Notes: a model not told the origin generated them from the letters alone. A stretch of 64,000 bases of DNA from UBA4782 sp034429195 (GCA_034429195.1 DAOUGQ010000014.1:87740-151739), one strand, 5' to 3'. Numbered from the stretch's first letter, positions 18,598-26,824 are shown. A program made the numbers and translations.

Positions 18598-18978
18598 TTA
18601 TATTGAGCGCCCCAATCCTGCGTAATCTGGCATATAAGCAGGGATCATTTCTTTCTCAGGTTGAGTCAGATTCTTTTCCGATTCCTTCCAGGCTGCTCTC
18701 AACTCCTGCAATGTTTTTGATGCAGACTGATAATCACCGCTACGAATACAATCCAGACACCATTGATACAACCGGTACAACCCTAATGAGATTTCAGGAT
18801 AATCAAAATTTAATGCATCGCGTAAACCACCAATGGTTTTAACTGCTTTCTCGAAATCCTTCCGCTCACACGCGCGAATCGCCAGGTCATAAGCCATATC
18901 AATCAACCGCATTGGGCTGGCTCCCATCACATCCTGTTGACGGTATTCTTGATTTCGATAATAGGTTGATTGAAACAT
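18598..18978 (-). CDS. fliS: Flagellar export chaperone FliS
   Basis: A 126-aa cytosolic chaperone that holds flagellin unpolymerised before export. The start YYRNQEYRQQDVMGASPMRL and the helices LIDMAYDLAIRACERKDFEKAV and LYRLYQWCLDCIRSGDYQSA are family-typical. The position after fliC, fliD and flaG is typical. AGGAG precedes the ATG. No fliT-like gene follows. Confidence 0.95.
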   Translation of the reverse strand: MFQSTYYRNQEYRQQDVMGASPMRLIDMAYDLAIRACERKDFEKAVKTIGGLRDALNFDYPEISLGLYRLYQWCLDCIRSGDYQSASKTLQELRAAWKESEKNLTQPEKEMIPAYMPDYAGLGRSI

Positions 18979-19076
18979 GATTAGCTCCTTATTTCATTGA
19001 TACTGTTTTTACCGACATTATTATCTTCGACGAAATAATTTACCTCTGCATAAAATCGACATAAATTATTGACTTT

Positions 19077-19400
19077 TCAGGCAGCAATCTCTAGCAAGTC
19101 ACCTGCGTTCAGTTTTTCTAATTCTTCGGGTGGAATAGTGCGTAAAACACTTTTGTTTGTTTTATCCACAACAAAGATCGTTAACTCATCAGTGTTATTG
19201 TCCACCTCAAATTTCAGTGCTACATCTTTCAAAGAATATTCTCGTTGAATATTGCGTTCAACTTGTTGGGGTTCGCTAACCTCTGATGTATGTTGTTCAG
19301 CTACCTTTTCTACAACAGGTTCTGCATCAGATTGTGCGACATTGACTTGTTCAATGCTTTTTTCTACTCCGGATACTGGTGCAATATTCATTTTGTCCAT
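19077..19400 (-). CDS. flaG: Flagellar protein FlaG
   Basis: About 107 aa. The N-terminal half is low complexity; the C-terminal FlaG/YvyC domain is clear (LKFEVDNNTDELTIFVVDK, then SVLRTIPPEELEKL). FlaG proteins influence filament length, by an unclear mechanism. The start is ATG 19400 because GGAGG lies 5 bases before it; the more upstream in-frame ATG (19412) would place that GGAGG inside the gene. It lies between fliD and fliS. Confidence 0.9.
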   Translation of the reverse strand: MDKMNIAPVSGVEKSIEQVNVAQSDAEPVVEKVAEQHTSEVSEPQQVERNIQREYSLKDVALKFEVDNNTDELTIFVVDKTNKSVLRTIPPEELEKLNAGDLLEIAA

Positions 19401-19443
19401 TTTTACCTCCATTCAAACTTACGATTCACTATTTGACATTCGT

Positions 19444-21153
19444 TTATGAGTATTGATCAAGAATTCCGTAAATGGTTGACATTTGCGATTGTTGATAAGA
19501 CATTAATTGGAGCTGTGCCTGAATTTCTGCATACCGAGTACGCAGCGATTCTTCTTTCTTTGTTAAATATTCGTTCTTGGTGGTTATTTGATCATCGGTC
19601 AATTCAAGCTGGCTGGTCAATGCGTTCGAAGCTGTAGTGATGTATCCACTGTTTCCTAAATAACGTGAAAGCCTCGCTTGCAACTTTGACATAACACCGT
19701 TGACCAGTGTTGTGACATCTTGTTTATTTTCCGAGAGTGCTTTTTCAAGTTTCGTATTATCTGTAATGCTTAGGGAAAAGCTGTCTGACAGGCTGATTCC
19801 AATGTCACTTAGCCTATCGTATTCACCATCGTTTGTATAAGCAGTGTTGACATCTCGGATCAAATCCATGCGTAAAGCCATAAACATCGAATCACCTGAA
19901 AGAGCACCCCTTTTATAAGTTCCATCTGATTGTTTCACCACAGCAATTTTGCCACTCAGATATGATTGAAGGCTGTTGAACCGGCTAATAAAAGTGTTTA
20001 GAGTGGATTTTTCACTGCTGGGATCATATTTCACGCTGATTGTGCCACTCTTTCCTTCAGCATCAGAAGCCAGATTCAAAGTAACACCCTGGATAACATC
20101 AGTAAGGTTAGTATTTTCAGAGCGGATAACAGAAATACCATTGACTGAAAATTCTGCATTCGTTGGCGCCTGCATAATATTTTTGAATGCACTTCCATTC
20201 AAAATACCTAGGTTAGCCATAATGCTTCCTTCCTGATCGTGAACTACAAGATTATGGTCAGTACCGCTACTCTTTCTTGAAAGGATGAGTTGATTATCTA
20301 CAATGTTTGCAATTACTTCGTCACCTGTCTCATAGGCGGCGTTGTTGATCGCATATGCGATATCAACCAAACTATCATCAGAAGAGACTGTTATCTCTGT
20401 TCCCTTTGCCTGGAATGCAATTTGGGCAGTTCCCGCTGTATATTGACCCGAGTCAGAGCCAAAAGTCAGACGGATACCGCGCCCGGTATCATGTACTCCA
20501 GAGGTAATAGATTGCCAATCGCTAGAATAACTCCCATCTTCCTTACGGATGCTGATTGCATTGCTTGAGGAGTCCGTCATTCGAAATTGCCAGCCTTCAA
20601 CGTCGTCAAATCTGGTTTCAACCAAATAATTGCCACTTCCTAATTGATGCTGCCCATTTTCAATGGTAGCCCCATCTGCACCTGAAATAGTATTCACCAT
20701 ACTTTCAGATACTGATAAAGTTGCAGTGGAAATCGTATTACCCTGTAACAGGAAAGAACCAGTGTATCCCAGTGCAGTACTGGCGGAAATTTGACGATCA
20801 GATCGTACCCGGTGTTCTTTTGCAAGGTTTGTCACAGATAACTGATATTGCCCCAATAAAGCTTTCGAAGAAGCAGTGGCGGTCATAACAGTGTAACCAG
20901 TAGGTACATCACTTACTGTGGCTTTACGTTGCGAAGAGAAGGAATAACTGGGCTCTGCCGAATCTAAAGCATTTACAGCGCTTTGAAATTCCGTGAGCAT
21001 TTTACTCAGGTCAGTGTATACAGCTTGTTGAATAGTGATCGTTTCCTTTTTCTCAGTTAATTTCGTGAGTGGTTGCCGTTCAATATTCATCAAACTTGTG
21101 ACCAGATTAGTAAATGTTGCGCTCAGAGTAGTAGTTGATGTAGATGTTGACAT
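19444..21153 (-). CDS. fliD: Flagellar filament-capping protein FliD
   Basis: A 569-aa cap protein (HAP2), exported and placed at the filament tip. The N-terminal FliD_N domain (LMNIERQPLTKLTEKKETI, the conserved region facing the filament) and the C-terminal FliD_C domain (FISRFNSLQSYLSG, then MKLQ-type helices and IQAQLQLMSYQQSQMSTIYG) are present. AAGGA precedes the ATG. A GC-rich hairpin separates it from fliC. Confidence 0.94.
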   Translation of the reverse strand: MSTSTSTTTLSATFTNLVTSLMNIERQPLTKLTEKKETITIQQAVYTDLSKMLTEFQSAVNALDSAEPSYSFSSQRKATVSDVPTGYTVMTATASSKALLGQYQLSVTNLAKEHRVRSDRQISASTALGYTGSFLLQGNTISTATLSVSESMVNTISGADGATIENGQHQLGSGNYLVETRFDDVEGWQFRMTDSSSNAISIRKEDGSYSSDWQSITSGVHDTGRGIRLTFGSDSGQYTAGTAQIAFQAKGTEITVSSDDSLVDIAYAINNAAYETGDEVIANIVDNQLILSRKSSGTDHNLVVHDQEGSIMANLGILNGSAFKNIMQAPTNAEFSVNGISVIRSENTNLTDVIQGVTLNLASDAEGKSGTISVKYDPSSEKSTLNTFISRFNSLQSYLSGKIAVVKQSDGTYKRGALSGDSMFMALRMDLIRDVNTAYTNDGEYDRLSDIGISLSDSFSLSITDNTKLEKALSENKQDVTTLVNGVMSKLQARLSRYLGNSGYITTASNALTSQLELTDDQITTKNEYLTKKEESLRTRYAEIQAQLQLMSYQQSQMSTIYGILDQYS

Positions 21154-21195
21154 CGCAATTTCCTTCTCAAATTTGCATTTTCATTTCACTTGCTG

Positions 21196-21226
21196 AGCGG
21201 GGTACACCCATTTGGGTGCCCCCGCT
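21196..21226 (-). terminator. GC-rich hairpin between fliC and fliD
   Basis: AGCGGGG (21196-21202) pairs with CCCCGCT (21220-21226); CACCC and GGGTG continue the stem inside, with an ATTT loop and one small bulge. It lies 29 bases beyond the fliC stop. No T-run follows on the minus strand, so an mRNA-stabilising 3' end or attenuator for the abundant flagellin message is more likely than a full stop. Confidence 0.55.
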
Positions 21227-21254
21227 TCACTACCATCTGCGGAAAGATGATGGC

Positions 21255-22496
21255 TTACTGGAATAGTGACAGTAAGAATTGTGGTGCTGCATTAGCTTGG
21301 GCTAACATGGCGGTGGCTGTTTGCTGCAAGATTTGGTACTTGCTGGCTTCCACCTGTTCTTCAGCCATATCAGCGTTCATAATACGGTTGTAAGCAGCTT
21401 CAATATTGATCTGGGCTGCAGAAACCTGATCTTCCTTGAAGGAAAGACGACCGGTCAATGCACCAATTGAGGACATTTTCTGGTTGACCTGGTCAATAGC
21501 GGTCTGAACGGTATCCATGAAAGCAGCGTAGTCAGCCGCTTTACCAGCACCAAGTTTCAGAGATAAAGTTCCTGTCTTGTTGTATTCAATGGTAGACAGG
21601 TTGGTTGCAGCAATATCCACTGCTGTCTGAGCAAAGGTCAGTTTCAGACCATTGCCAACATAGATGGAACCACCACCCACACCCGATAGGTCACAGTCAA
21701 CAGTTGTCGAACCAGTAGTCGTGAATTCAGTTCCTGCCACACCATCAGCGTCTATTTCAACAGGTTCACCGGTAGCTGCATCTTTAAGCTGGTATGTAAC
21801 TGTCTTCGCAGTTGAGTCATAGGAATAAGACAGTTTGTAAGTACCAGTTTCCAACTCATCCATCCAACTAAATTTGGCATTCGCATCAAAAGATGCAGTG
21901 ACGTTAGCATCGTGATCAATGCCACCAGTTGTGTTAACAAAACTGGTATCTACTTTAGTGGCAATGTTGATTACAGGGCCATCAATGCTCATGTTGCCAA
22001 TATTTTCAAGTGTGGTTGAATCTGAAGAATCTACACCAGTTTGAAGACGTAATGAAGACATTGAACCATCAAGAAGTACAATCTTGTTCCATTTCGTCTG
22101 TGTAGATAGGTCATTGATCTGAGCAGCATAGGCATCAAGTTGTGTTTTGATAGCAAGGCGTTCTTCATCGCCCATAGTATCACTAGCACCGGTCTCTGCT
22201 TTGTTGCGCATTTGAACTAAAATGTCATTGATACGCCCCATGCCTGATTCAGCAACTGCCAACAGGTTCTTGGCATCTCCAATATTCGAAAGGGCTACTT
22301 TCAAACCTTCAGAACGAGAAAGCATTTTTGTTGCAATGCTCAATCCGGCTGGGTCATCTGCTGCGCTGTTGATGCGCTTGCCAGAAGACAGTCGGGTTTG
22401 ATGGATTGCCAACTGTTTGTTGATCCCTTTCAGCGCATTTAGTGCATTCATAGCACCAATATTACCTGCAATACGAGTTACATCAATTTCTGCCAT
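21255..22496 (-). CDS. fliC: Flagellin
   Basis: A 413-aa filament subunit, the only flagellin in the window. The conserved N-terminal D0/D1 region (INKQLAIHQTRLSSGKRINS, AADDPAGLSIATKMLSRSEG) and C-terminal D1/D0 region (ALTGRLSFKEDQVSAAQINI, MAEEQVEASKYQILQQTATA) flank a variable surface domain (about 150-330) rich in Thr/Ser/Asp. The start is the ATG at 22496 with GGAGG 6 bases before it; an earlier in-frame codon at 22595 lies inside the leader. A sigma-28-like promoter about 180 bases upstream and two CsrA-type hairpins in the leader point to tight post-transcriptional control. Confidence 0.97.
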   Translation of the reverse strand: MAEIDVTRIAGNIGAMNALNALKGINKQLAIHQTRLSSGKRINSAADDPAGLSIATKMLSRSEGLKVALSNIGDAKNLLAVAESGMGRINDILVQMRNKAETGASDTMGDEERLAIKTQLDAYAAQINDLSTQTKWNKIVLLDGSMSSLRLQTGVDSSDSTTLENIGNMSIDGPVINIATKVDTSFVNTTGGIDHDANVTASFDANAKFSWMDELETGTYKLSYSYDSTAKTVTYQLKDAATGEPVEIDADGVAGTEFTTTGSTTVDCDLSGVGGGSIYVGNGLKLTFAQTAVDIAATNLSTIEYNKTGTLSLKLGAGKAADYAAFMDTVQTAIDQVNQKMSSIGALTGRLSFKEDQVSAAQINIEAAYNRIMNADMAEEQVEASKYQILQQTATAMLAQANAAPQFLLSLFQ

Positions 22497-22498
22497 TT

Positions 22499-22514
22499 CA
22501 AACCTCCATGTTTG
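22499..22514 (-). promoter_or_regulatory. CsrA-type hairpin covering the fliC ribosome binding site
   Basis: In RNA sense CAAAC-ATGGAG-GTTTG forms a 5-bp stem with an ATGGAG hexaloop. The stretch ACATGGAGGT fits the published CsrA consensus ACANGGANGU exactly, and the loop GGAGG is the fliC Shine-Dalgarno. CsrA bound here would block ribosome entry. Confidence 0.7.
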
Positions 22515-22522
22515 ATTTTTCA

Positions 22523-22536
22523 GGGGATCCTTCCCC
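22523..22536 (-). promoter_or_regulatory. Second CsrA-type hairpin in the fliC leader
   Basis: In RNA sense GGGG-AAGGAT-CCCC, a 4-bp GC stem with an ANGGAN hexaloop, the other hallmark of CsrA sites. It sits 23 bases upstream of the first site, a spacing that would let one CsrA dimer bridge both. Confidence 0.65.
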
Positions 22537-22676
22537 ATTTTTAATTTCAGAGTTTTTCTAAACAACCTGGTTACAACAATTCCAGTAACCATCATTCCGC
22601 CGAGTAAGTAGTCAATTATTGTTTTTTATCGTTCCCTATCATTACCTCCATCAATCATCAATTTGGTCTATTGATA

Positions 22677-22703
22677 ATTTCGTCAAACTTGCATCTGGCT
22701 TTA
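22677..22703 (-). promoter_or_regulatory. Sigma-28 (FliA)-like promoter of fliC
   Basis: Read on the minus strand: TAAA (22700-22703), 15 bases, GACGAAAT (22677-22684). This fits the FliA/SigD pattern TAAA-N15-GCCGATAA/T with a modified -10. It implies a fliC leader of roughly 170 bases containing the two CsrA-type hairpins. Confidence 0.6.
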
Positions 22704-22806
22704 GCATGAAGGAGATAAATTTCGCGTAAATATTCTGGTAAATTTAATACCAGTACAATATAATTTATCTGTCCCCAATATTTACTGACGAAATGGTTCT
22801 TTTCTT

Positions 22807-23196
22807 ATGAATGGACAAACAAATCGCAAGAAATTTTTCGACATTATCATTGTTATTCTTTTTTGTCTTGTCGGTTTTCTTGTGCTTCTTGTGCTCGGAA
22901 CCTTTAAAACCCCTAATTCTTCGCACAAGGTGCTTTTTCAGGTAAAAGCATCTGGTGGGTATGCAATGGTATCCCTCAGAACATCGGATGAAACCCTTGT
23001 TTCAAGTACGATCGTTACAACACCCTGGCGTAAAGAAATGAAACTTACTCAGGGAACTGAAGTGTACCTGACTGCTTCTAATCCTTCTCAGACGGGCGAA
23101 TTGGAGTGTTTAATTTCGCTTGATAATAAAGTCTGGAAATCGATGAAAAAAGAAGCCCCCGAGAATGGTGTTGCTTGTGCAGGAATTGTTCCCTGA
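22807..23196 (+). CDS. MmpS-like membrane-anchored protein
   Basis: A 129-aa protein on the plus strand, opposite to its surroundings. A basic N-terminus and one TM (FFDIIIVILFCLVGFLVLLVLG, quoted only in outline) are followed by a small beta domain. That domain resembles the outer part of mycobacterial MmpS proteins: GGYAMVSLRTSDET, TPWRKEMKL, LTASNPSQTGELECLISLDN and a late Cys (GVACAG), which with C in ELECL could form a disulfide. MmpS proteins accompany MmpL transporters, but none is present here. A GACGAAAT box lies only 12 bases before the ATG, and no ribosome site is seen, so the true start might be internal. It is convergent with the HD-GYP gene, with a 2-base gap. Confidence 0.6.
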   Translation: MNGQTNRKKFFDIIIVILFCLVGFLVLLVLGTFKTPNSSHKVLFQVKASGGYAMVSLRTSDETLVSSTIVTTPWRKEMKLTQGTEVYLTASNPSQTGELECLISLDNKVWKSMKKEAPENGVACAGIVP

Positions 23197-23198
23197 TG

Positions 23199-24218
23199 TT
23201 ACAACTGCATTTGTAAAAAGACATCGACTATTTGCGGGTCGAAAAAGATTCCTTTGTTATCCTGAATATATTGAAGTACCTTTTCTTTGGGCCAGCCTTT
23301 TCTATAAGGGCGGTCAGACAACAGTGCATCCCAAACATCGATAATTGTGAAAATTCTTGATTCCAGGGGTATCTCTTCGCCTTTTAGCCCTGTCGGGTAT
23401 CCTGTTCCGTCCCATTTTTCATGATGATAGTACGGAATCGTGATCGCAGATCTAAGGAATTTGATCTCTGAAAGCATATCCCTTGCGTAAATGGGATGCA
23501 TTTTCATGATCTTCCATTCATCAGCATCAAGCGGACCTGGTTTTAAAAGGATGGAATCGGGAATTGCCATCTTTCCTATGTCATGTAGCATTGCCCCATA
23601 TCGTATGTTTTGAATATTTTCAACAGATACATTTAGCATCAACGCCAATTGGATCGTTCCATCTGCAACTCTTTTAGTATGTCCTTCAGTTTCATGATCA
23701 CGCAATTCCAATGCTCTTCCCCACCCCTCTAATGTATCGCGGTATGCATCTCCCAATTCCATGTTTGCCTGGATCAAGTAACTTTGTGCTCGCTTCCAGT
23801 CTGAGATATCGCGCACATAAATATGGGTTAAGTTATTAATATGATCTGTGTTTTTTGTGATCCATACACATACTGGGATTGATTGACCATTATTGCTGCA
23901 GATTTCGACTTCCATTGGTTGAGTAGGAGTACTGGTAATTTCAAATAATTCCAGTATCGATAAAACAGTATCTTTGAAAGTCTCAGTAAAAATTTCAAGA
24001 AACTGTCTGCCAATCACCAAACTGGGATCGGTTACGCCATAAATTGCCAGGAAAGAGGGATTTACAAAACAAATTTTCTTACTGGCATCAATAAGCAAAA
24101 TACCATCATAAGAACTGGTAAAAAGCGGGTGATTGGCATAATCCTTTCCCGAGGCAGACTTCGAATTCCGTTTCCTTTTTAGAACCTGAAAACTTGCCCA
24201 TCGCTGATGATTGTTCAT
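23199..24218 (-). CDS. PAS domain HD-GYP phosphodiesterase
   Basis: A 339-aa cytosolic protein with an N-terminal PAS domain (about 30-150: YDGILLIDASKKICFVNPSF) and a C-terminal HD-GYP domain. The domain has HETEGHTKRVA, GAMLHDIGKMAIPD and YYHHEKWDGTGYPTGLKG, the full HD plus GYP motifs expected for cyclic-di-GMP hydrolysis. It lies between the chemotaxis and flagellin operons and is oriented like them. A role in lowering c-di-GMP to favour motility is the natural inference. A pair of GGCGCC palindromes lies about 95-125 bases upstream of its start. Confidence 0.88.
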   Translation of the reverse strand: MNNHQRWASFQVLKRKRNSKSASGKDYANHPLFTSSYDGILLIDASKKICFVNPSFLAIYGVTDPSLVIGRQFLEIFTETFKDTVLSILELFEITSTPTQPMEVEICSNNGQSIPVCVWITKNTDHINNLTHIYVRDISDWKRAQSYLIQANMELGDAYRDTLEGWGRALELRDHETEGHTKRVADGTIQLALMLNVSVENIQNIRYGAMLHDIGKMAIPDSILLKPGPLDADEWKIMKMHPIYARDMLSEIKFLRSAITIPYYHHEKWDGTGYPTGLKGEEIPLESRIFTIIDVWDALLSDRPYRKGWPKEKVLQYIQDNKGIFFDPQIVDVFLQMQL

Positions 24219-24310
24219 TGCACAATGCTTTCTTGAATGAAATATATTTTCTAAAGTAACAACACCTTATTCAATATTTCTTCCTGGAAAACAATTTCTT
24301 CTAACACATT

Positions 24311-24370
24311 TACTGGCGCCAATATTTCTACTGGCGCCAATTTACGCAGCCTGTCGTTCTACAACGTTGT
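24311..24370. promoter_or_regulatory. Cluster of short palindromes upstream of the HD-GYP gene
   Basis: A 13-base direct repeat TACTGGCGCCAAT occurs at 24311-24323 and 24329-24341 (18-base period). Each copy holds the palindrome TGGCGCCA. A perfect 10-bp palindrome ACAACGTTGT follows at 24361-24370. It sits in the 204-base gap between cheW (3' end) and the HD-GYP start. This could be a two-site operator. I see no clear terminator for cheW here. Confidence 0.4.
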
Positions 24371-24422
24371 TATTGATGACATTTCTACAATGATGATAAT
24401 GAAGATGTTCGCTTCAAAGCTT

Positions 24423-24872
24423 CTATAATGCTGCAGACAGGCGTTCGTACTCATCGACAGTAAGAACTTTTTTCAAGTCCAGAAGGATGATGAGCATCTC
24501 ATCTAATTTGGCAATTCCCTTGATAAATGCTGAATTCACAGTCATTGCCATCTGAGGCGGTGGATCGATTGATTCTGCAGATATTCGTACAACCTGAGTG
24601 ACAGAATCCACCACCATTCCTACATTCGTATTATTCATGTTCACGATCATAATGCGGGTATCCCGAGTTGCCTCGCTTGCTTCCAACCCAAATCTCTTTC
24701 GCAGATCCAGAATGGGGACTACTGCACCACGCAAATTTGTAATTCCCTCAACAAACTCTGGTGCATGAGGAAGTCGGGTAATTTCCTGCATTTTAATGAT
24801 GCTCTCAACAGCATCCACATCAACACCATAAAATTCATTTCCAATACTAAACACTACAAGTTGGTTTTGCAT
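24423..24872 (-). CDS. cheW: Chemotaxis coupling protein CheW
   Basis: A 149-aa single-domain CheW that links receptors to CheA. Features: VVFSIGNEFYGVDVDAVESI, ITRLPHAPEFVEGITNLRGAV, VPILDLRKRFGL, and a C-terminal VDSVTQVVRIS ... FIKGIAKLDEMLIILLDL. It is the last gene of the chemotaxis run, with AAAGG before the ATG. Confidence 0.96.
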   Translation of the reverse strand: MQNQLVVFSIGNEFYGVDVDAVESIIKMQEITRLPHAPEFVEGITNLRGAVVPILDLRKRFGLEASEATRDTRIMIVNMNNTNVGMVVDSVTQVVRISAESIDPPPQMAMTVNSAFIKGIAKLDEMLIILLDLKKVLTVDEYERLSAAL

Positions 24873-24916
24873 TATATTTACCTTTCTTTATAAAGATAAT
24901 ATCTCTTGCAATCTAG

Positions 24917-25435
24917 CTACAATCCTTGCGGTGAAGGAGGGACTTGCAATTGAGATGTTTTTAAACCCGTTCGTAAACCCTGGCGTAATGCCAGATGGAT
25001 CATAAAACTTCCTTCAGATGTATTCAATGGCACGATGATCCGTGGGAAATCAAGTGTCGAGATAGTAGCTCCTTTACCTAAAATAAGCGAAGGAGGAGAA
25101 ATCGTTGCTTCAAATCCTGCTTCAGATAGCTTCATACTTGCCCTTCCCGTGATCACATTTCCCAGTTCTGCAATTCCACTTTGTGCCAGGCTATCGAAGT
25201 CAATTAATTTCTCAGACATCATCCGAGATGCCAGACGGATGGCTGTTTCTTGTGACATGCTATAAAAAACATTTCCTTCAACGGCTCCAACAAGTGCAAT
25301 AATCACCGTCACATCATCTGATACATAATGATTTTTTTCCAGGGACAGTTCGCCACGCTGGATTTCTGTGCCAGTTTCCTTCGCTAGAACTTCATAAGCG
25401 GCATCTACAAATGGATTTAGAAACTTTACATTCAT
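24917..25435 (-). CDS. cheX: Chemotaxis phosphatase CheX (copy 1)
   Basis: A 172-aa CheX-type CheY-P phosphatase. It begins NPFVDAAYEVLAKETG, and the catalytic helix carries SGIAELGNVITG with E90 and N93, the acid/amide pair used by the CheC/CheX/FliY family. It is a tandem paralogue of the next gene, with the same length and the same motif positions. Gap to cheW 44 bases. Confidence 0.9.
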   Translation of the reverse strand: MNVKFLNPFVDAAYEVLAKETGTEIQRGELSLEKNHYVSDDVTVIIALVGAVEGNVFYSMSQETAIRLASRMMSEKLIDFDSLAQSGIAELGNVITGRASMKLSEAGFEATISPPSLILGKGATISTLDFPRIIVPLNTSEGSFMIHLALRQGLRTGLKTSQLQVPPSPQGL

Positions 25436-25465
25436 CGACCTATCCTTTCAAATCCTCTATTACTT

Positions 25466-25987
25466 CTACGATGCCTTCTGAGAAATAAGAGGAATAAAGT
25501 CATCGGAACTGGACAATTGCCCTTGTTTATTTTCCCTTACTGCTAAATGGATTTCCATCATTCCTAAATCCGTTTTTATAGGGACTACAATTCTCGAAAA
25601 ATCTAAAGTCGAAATTTTCACTGCTTTCCCAGTAATCACAGTAGGAGGTGAAATATCCACGCGATACCCGGCGTTAAAAAGTTTGACGATTGCTTTTCCA
25701 GTGATCACATTACCCAATTCAGCAATACCACTTTGTGCCATAGAATCAAATTCGGTAAACTCCTGCTCCAAAATACGTGATACCATTTTCAGAGCGATGG
25801 TTTCTGATAAGCAGTACAAAACAGCCCCATACACTTCACCAACAAGATTCAAGAGAACCGTTACATCATCTGTGGTTAATGCTGATTTTTGAAGAGTCAG
25901 GTTACCTTTTTCTACGGTAGTTTTTATTTCAAACTCGAGAACTTCCGCAGCACCTTCGACAAAAGGTTTTAGAATTTCAACATTCAT
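25466..25987 (-). CDS. cheX: Chemotaxis phosphatase CheX (copy 2)
   Basis: A 173-aa protein aligned without gaps to copy 1 over most of its length. It starts MNVEILKPFVEGAAEVL and has the same catalytic helix SGIAELGNVITG (E90, N93). By eye the two copies are roughly 45 percent identical, so the duplication is not recent. Together with CheC this gives three CheC/CheX-type proteins in one operon. The short C-terminal tail is unlike copy 1. Confidence 0.9.
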   Translation of the reverse strand: MNVEILKPFVEGAAEVLEFEIKTTVEKGNLTLQKSALTTDDVTVLLNLVGEVYGAVLYCLSETIALKMVSRILEQEFTEFDSMAQSGIAELGNVITGKAIVKLFNAGYRVDISPPTVITGKAVKISTLDFSRIVVPIKTDLGMMEIHLAVRENKQGQLSSSDDFIPLISQKAS

Positions 25988-26031
25988 ACAGCCAAGCCCT
26001 CCTCCAAGAAATCATACAAAAAATCCTTACT

Positions 26032-26823
26032 TTAACATTTAGTATAAAAAGACATCCAATGACTGACAAAACCGTACTCAGATGGACGGGGTAACAATTC
26101 CGTTCCACCAACAAATAATATTCCACCAGGCTGTAGGGCATTTCTGAATTTCATATAAAGCATGTCTTTTGCTTCTCGGGTGAAATAAATAACGACATTT
26201 CGGCAGACAATAAGATCAAATCCACCGGTAAATTCATACATCAATAGATCTTGCTCAAAAAAGCGAATCGAATGGGCATATTGCTCTTTGAAATAGAACT
26301 TTCCTGCAGCTTCGTCCATATATTTGATCTTTTGTTCAGCCGAAAGATTTCGTATCTCTTCTGCTGTATACGGTCCTCTGTTTTTTGCTTTCTGCAGAGC
26401 TCCGCGATCCATATCTGAAGCAAATATTTCACATGCGGTATGTGGTGAAACTTTATCCATAGCCATCGCCAGGGTATATGCTTCAACTCCCACTGAACAA
26501 CCAGCACTCCAGAGCTTCAATTTTGATTGACGTTCATTTGCCTGCTTGATGAGTACAGGAAGTACCTTCTCCTCCAATGTTTTCCAATGATGAGGGTCAC
26601 GGTAGAATTCTGTAACATTGATCGTTAAGAAATCCCTGAAGCGCGACAATTCGGTTTCGTTGCTGGTTACTTTTTCGAAATAAATGTTCCAATCTGGCAT
26701 ATTGTTTCGCAACAGCCAGGAATCTAATCTTCGTTTGACCTGTTCTTCTTTGTAATAATTCAGGTCAATGTTCAATATCTTCTTGACGGAATATTTCACA
26801 TGAGCAAAAGTTTCCGTATCCAA
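26032..26823 (-). CDS. cheR: Chemotaxis protein methyltransferase CheR
   Basis: A 263-aa S-adenosylmethionine-dependent methyltransferase that methylates receptor glutamates. It has the helical N-domain (RLDSWLLRNNMPDWNIYFEK), the SAM site LKLWSAGCSVGVEAYTLAM, EIFASDMDRGALQKA, and FDLIVCRNVVIYFTRE. The only plausible start is TTG at 26823, with AAAGGGA upstream; the next in-frame Met lies deep inside the domain. It lies 1 base beyond the cheB stop. Confidence 0.95.
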   Translation of the reverse strand: MDTETFAHVKYSVKKILNIDLNYYKEEQVKRRLDSWLLRNNMPDWNIYFEKVTSNETELSRFRDFLTINVTEFYRDPHHWKTLEEKVLPVLIKQANERQSKLKLWSAGCSVGVEAYTLAMAMDKVSPHTACEIFASDMDRGALQKAKNRGPYTAEEIRNLSAEQKIKYMDEAAGKFYFKEQYAHSIRFFEQDLLMYEFTGGFDLIVCRNVVIYFTREAKDMLYMKFRNALQPGGILFVGGTELLPRPSEYGFVSHWMSFYTKC

Positions 26824-26824
26824 A

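Noticed and set aside
19028..19035. GACGAAAT on the plus strand between flaG and fliS
   Set aside because: Points away from both genes and has no TAAA at the right distance on that strand.
22497..22595. Longer flagellin N-terminus
   Set aside because: Flagellins start near MAEIDVTRIAGN-type sequence; the extra codons overlap the leader hairpins and the ribosome site.
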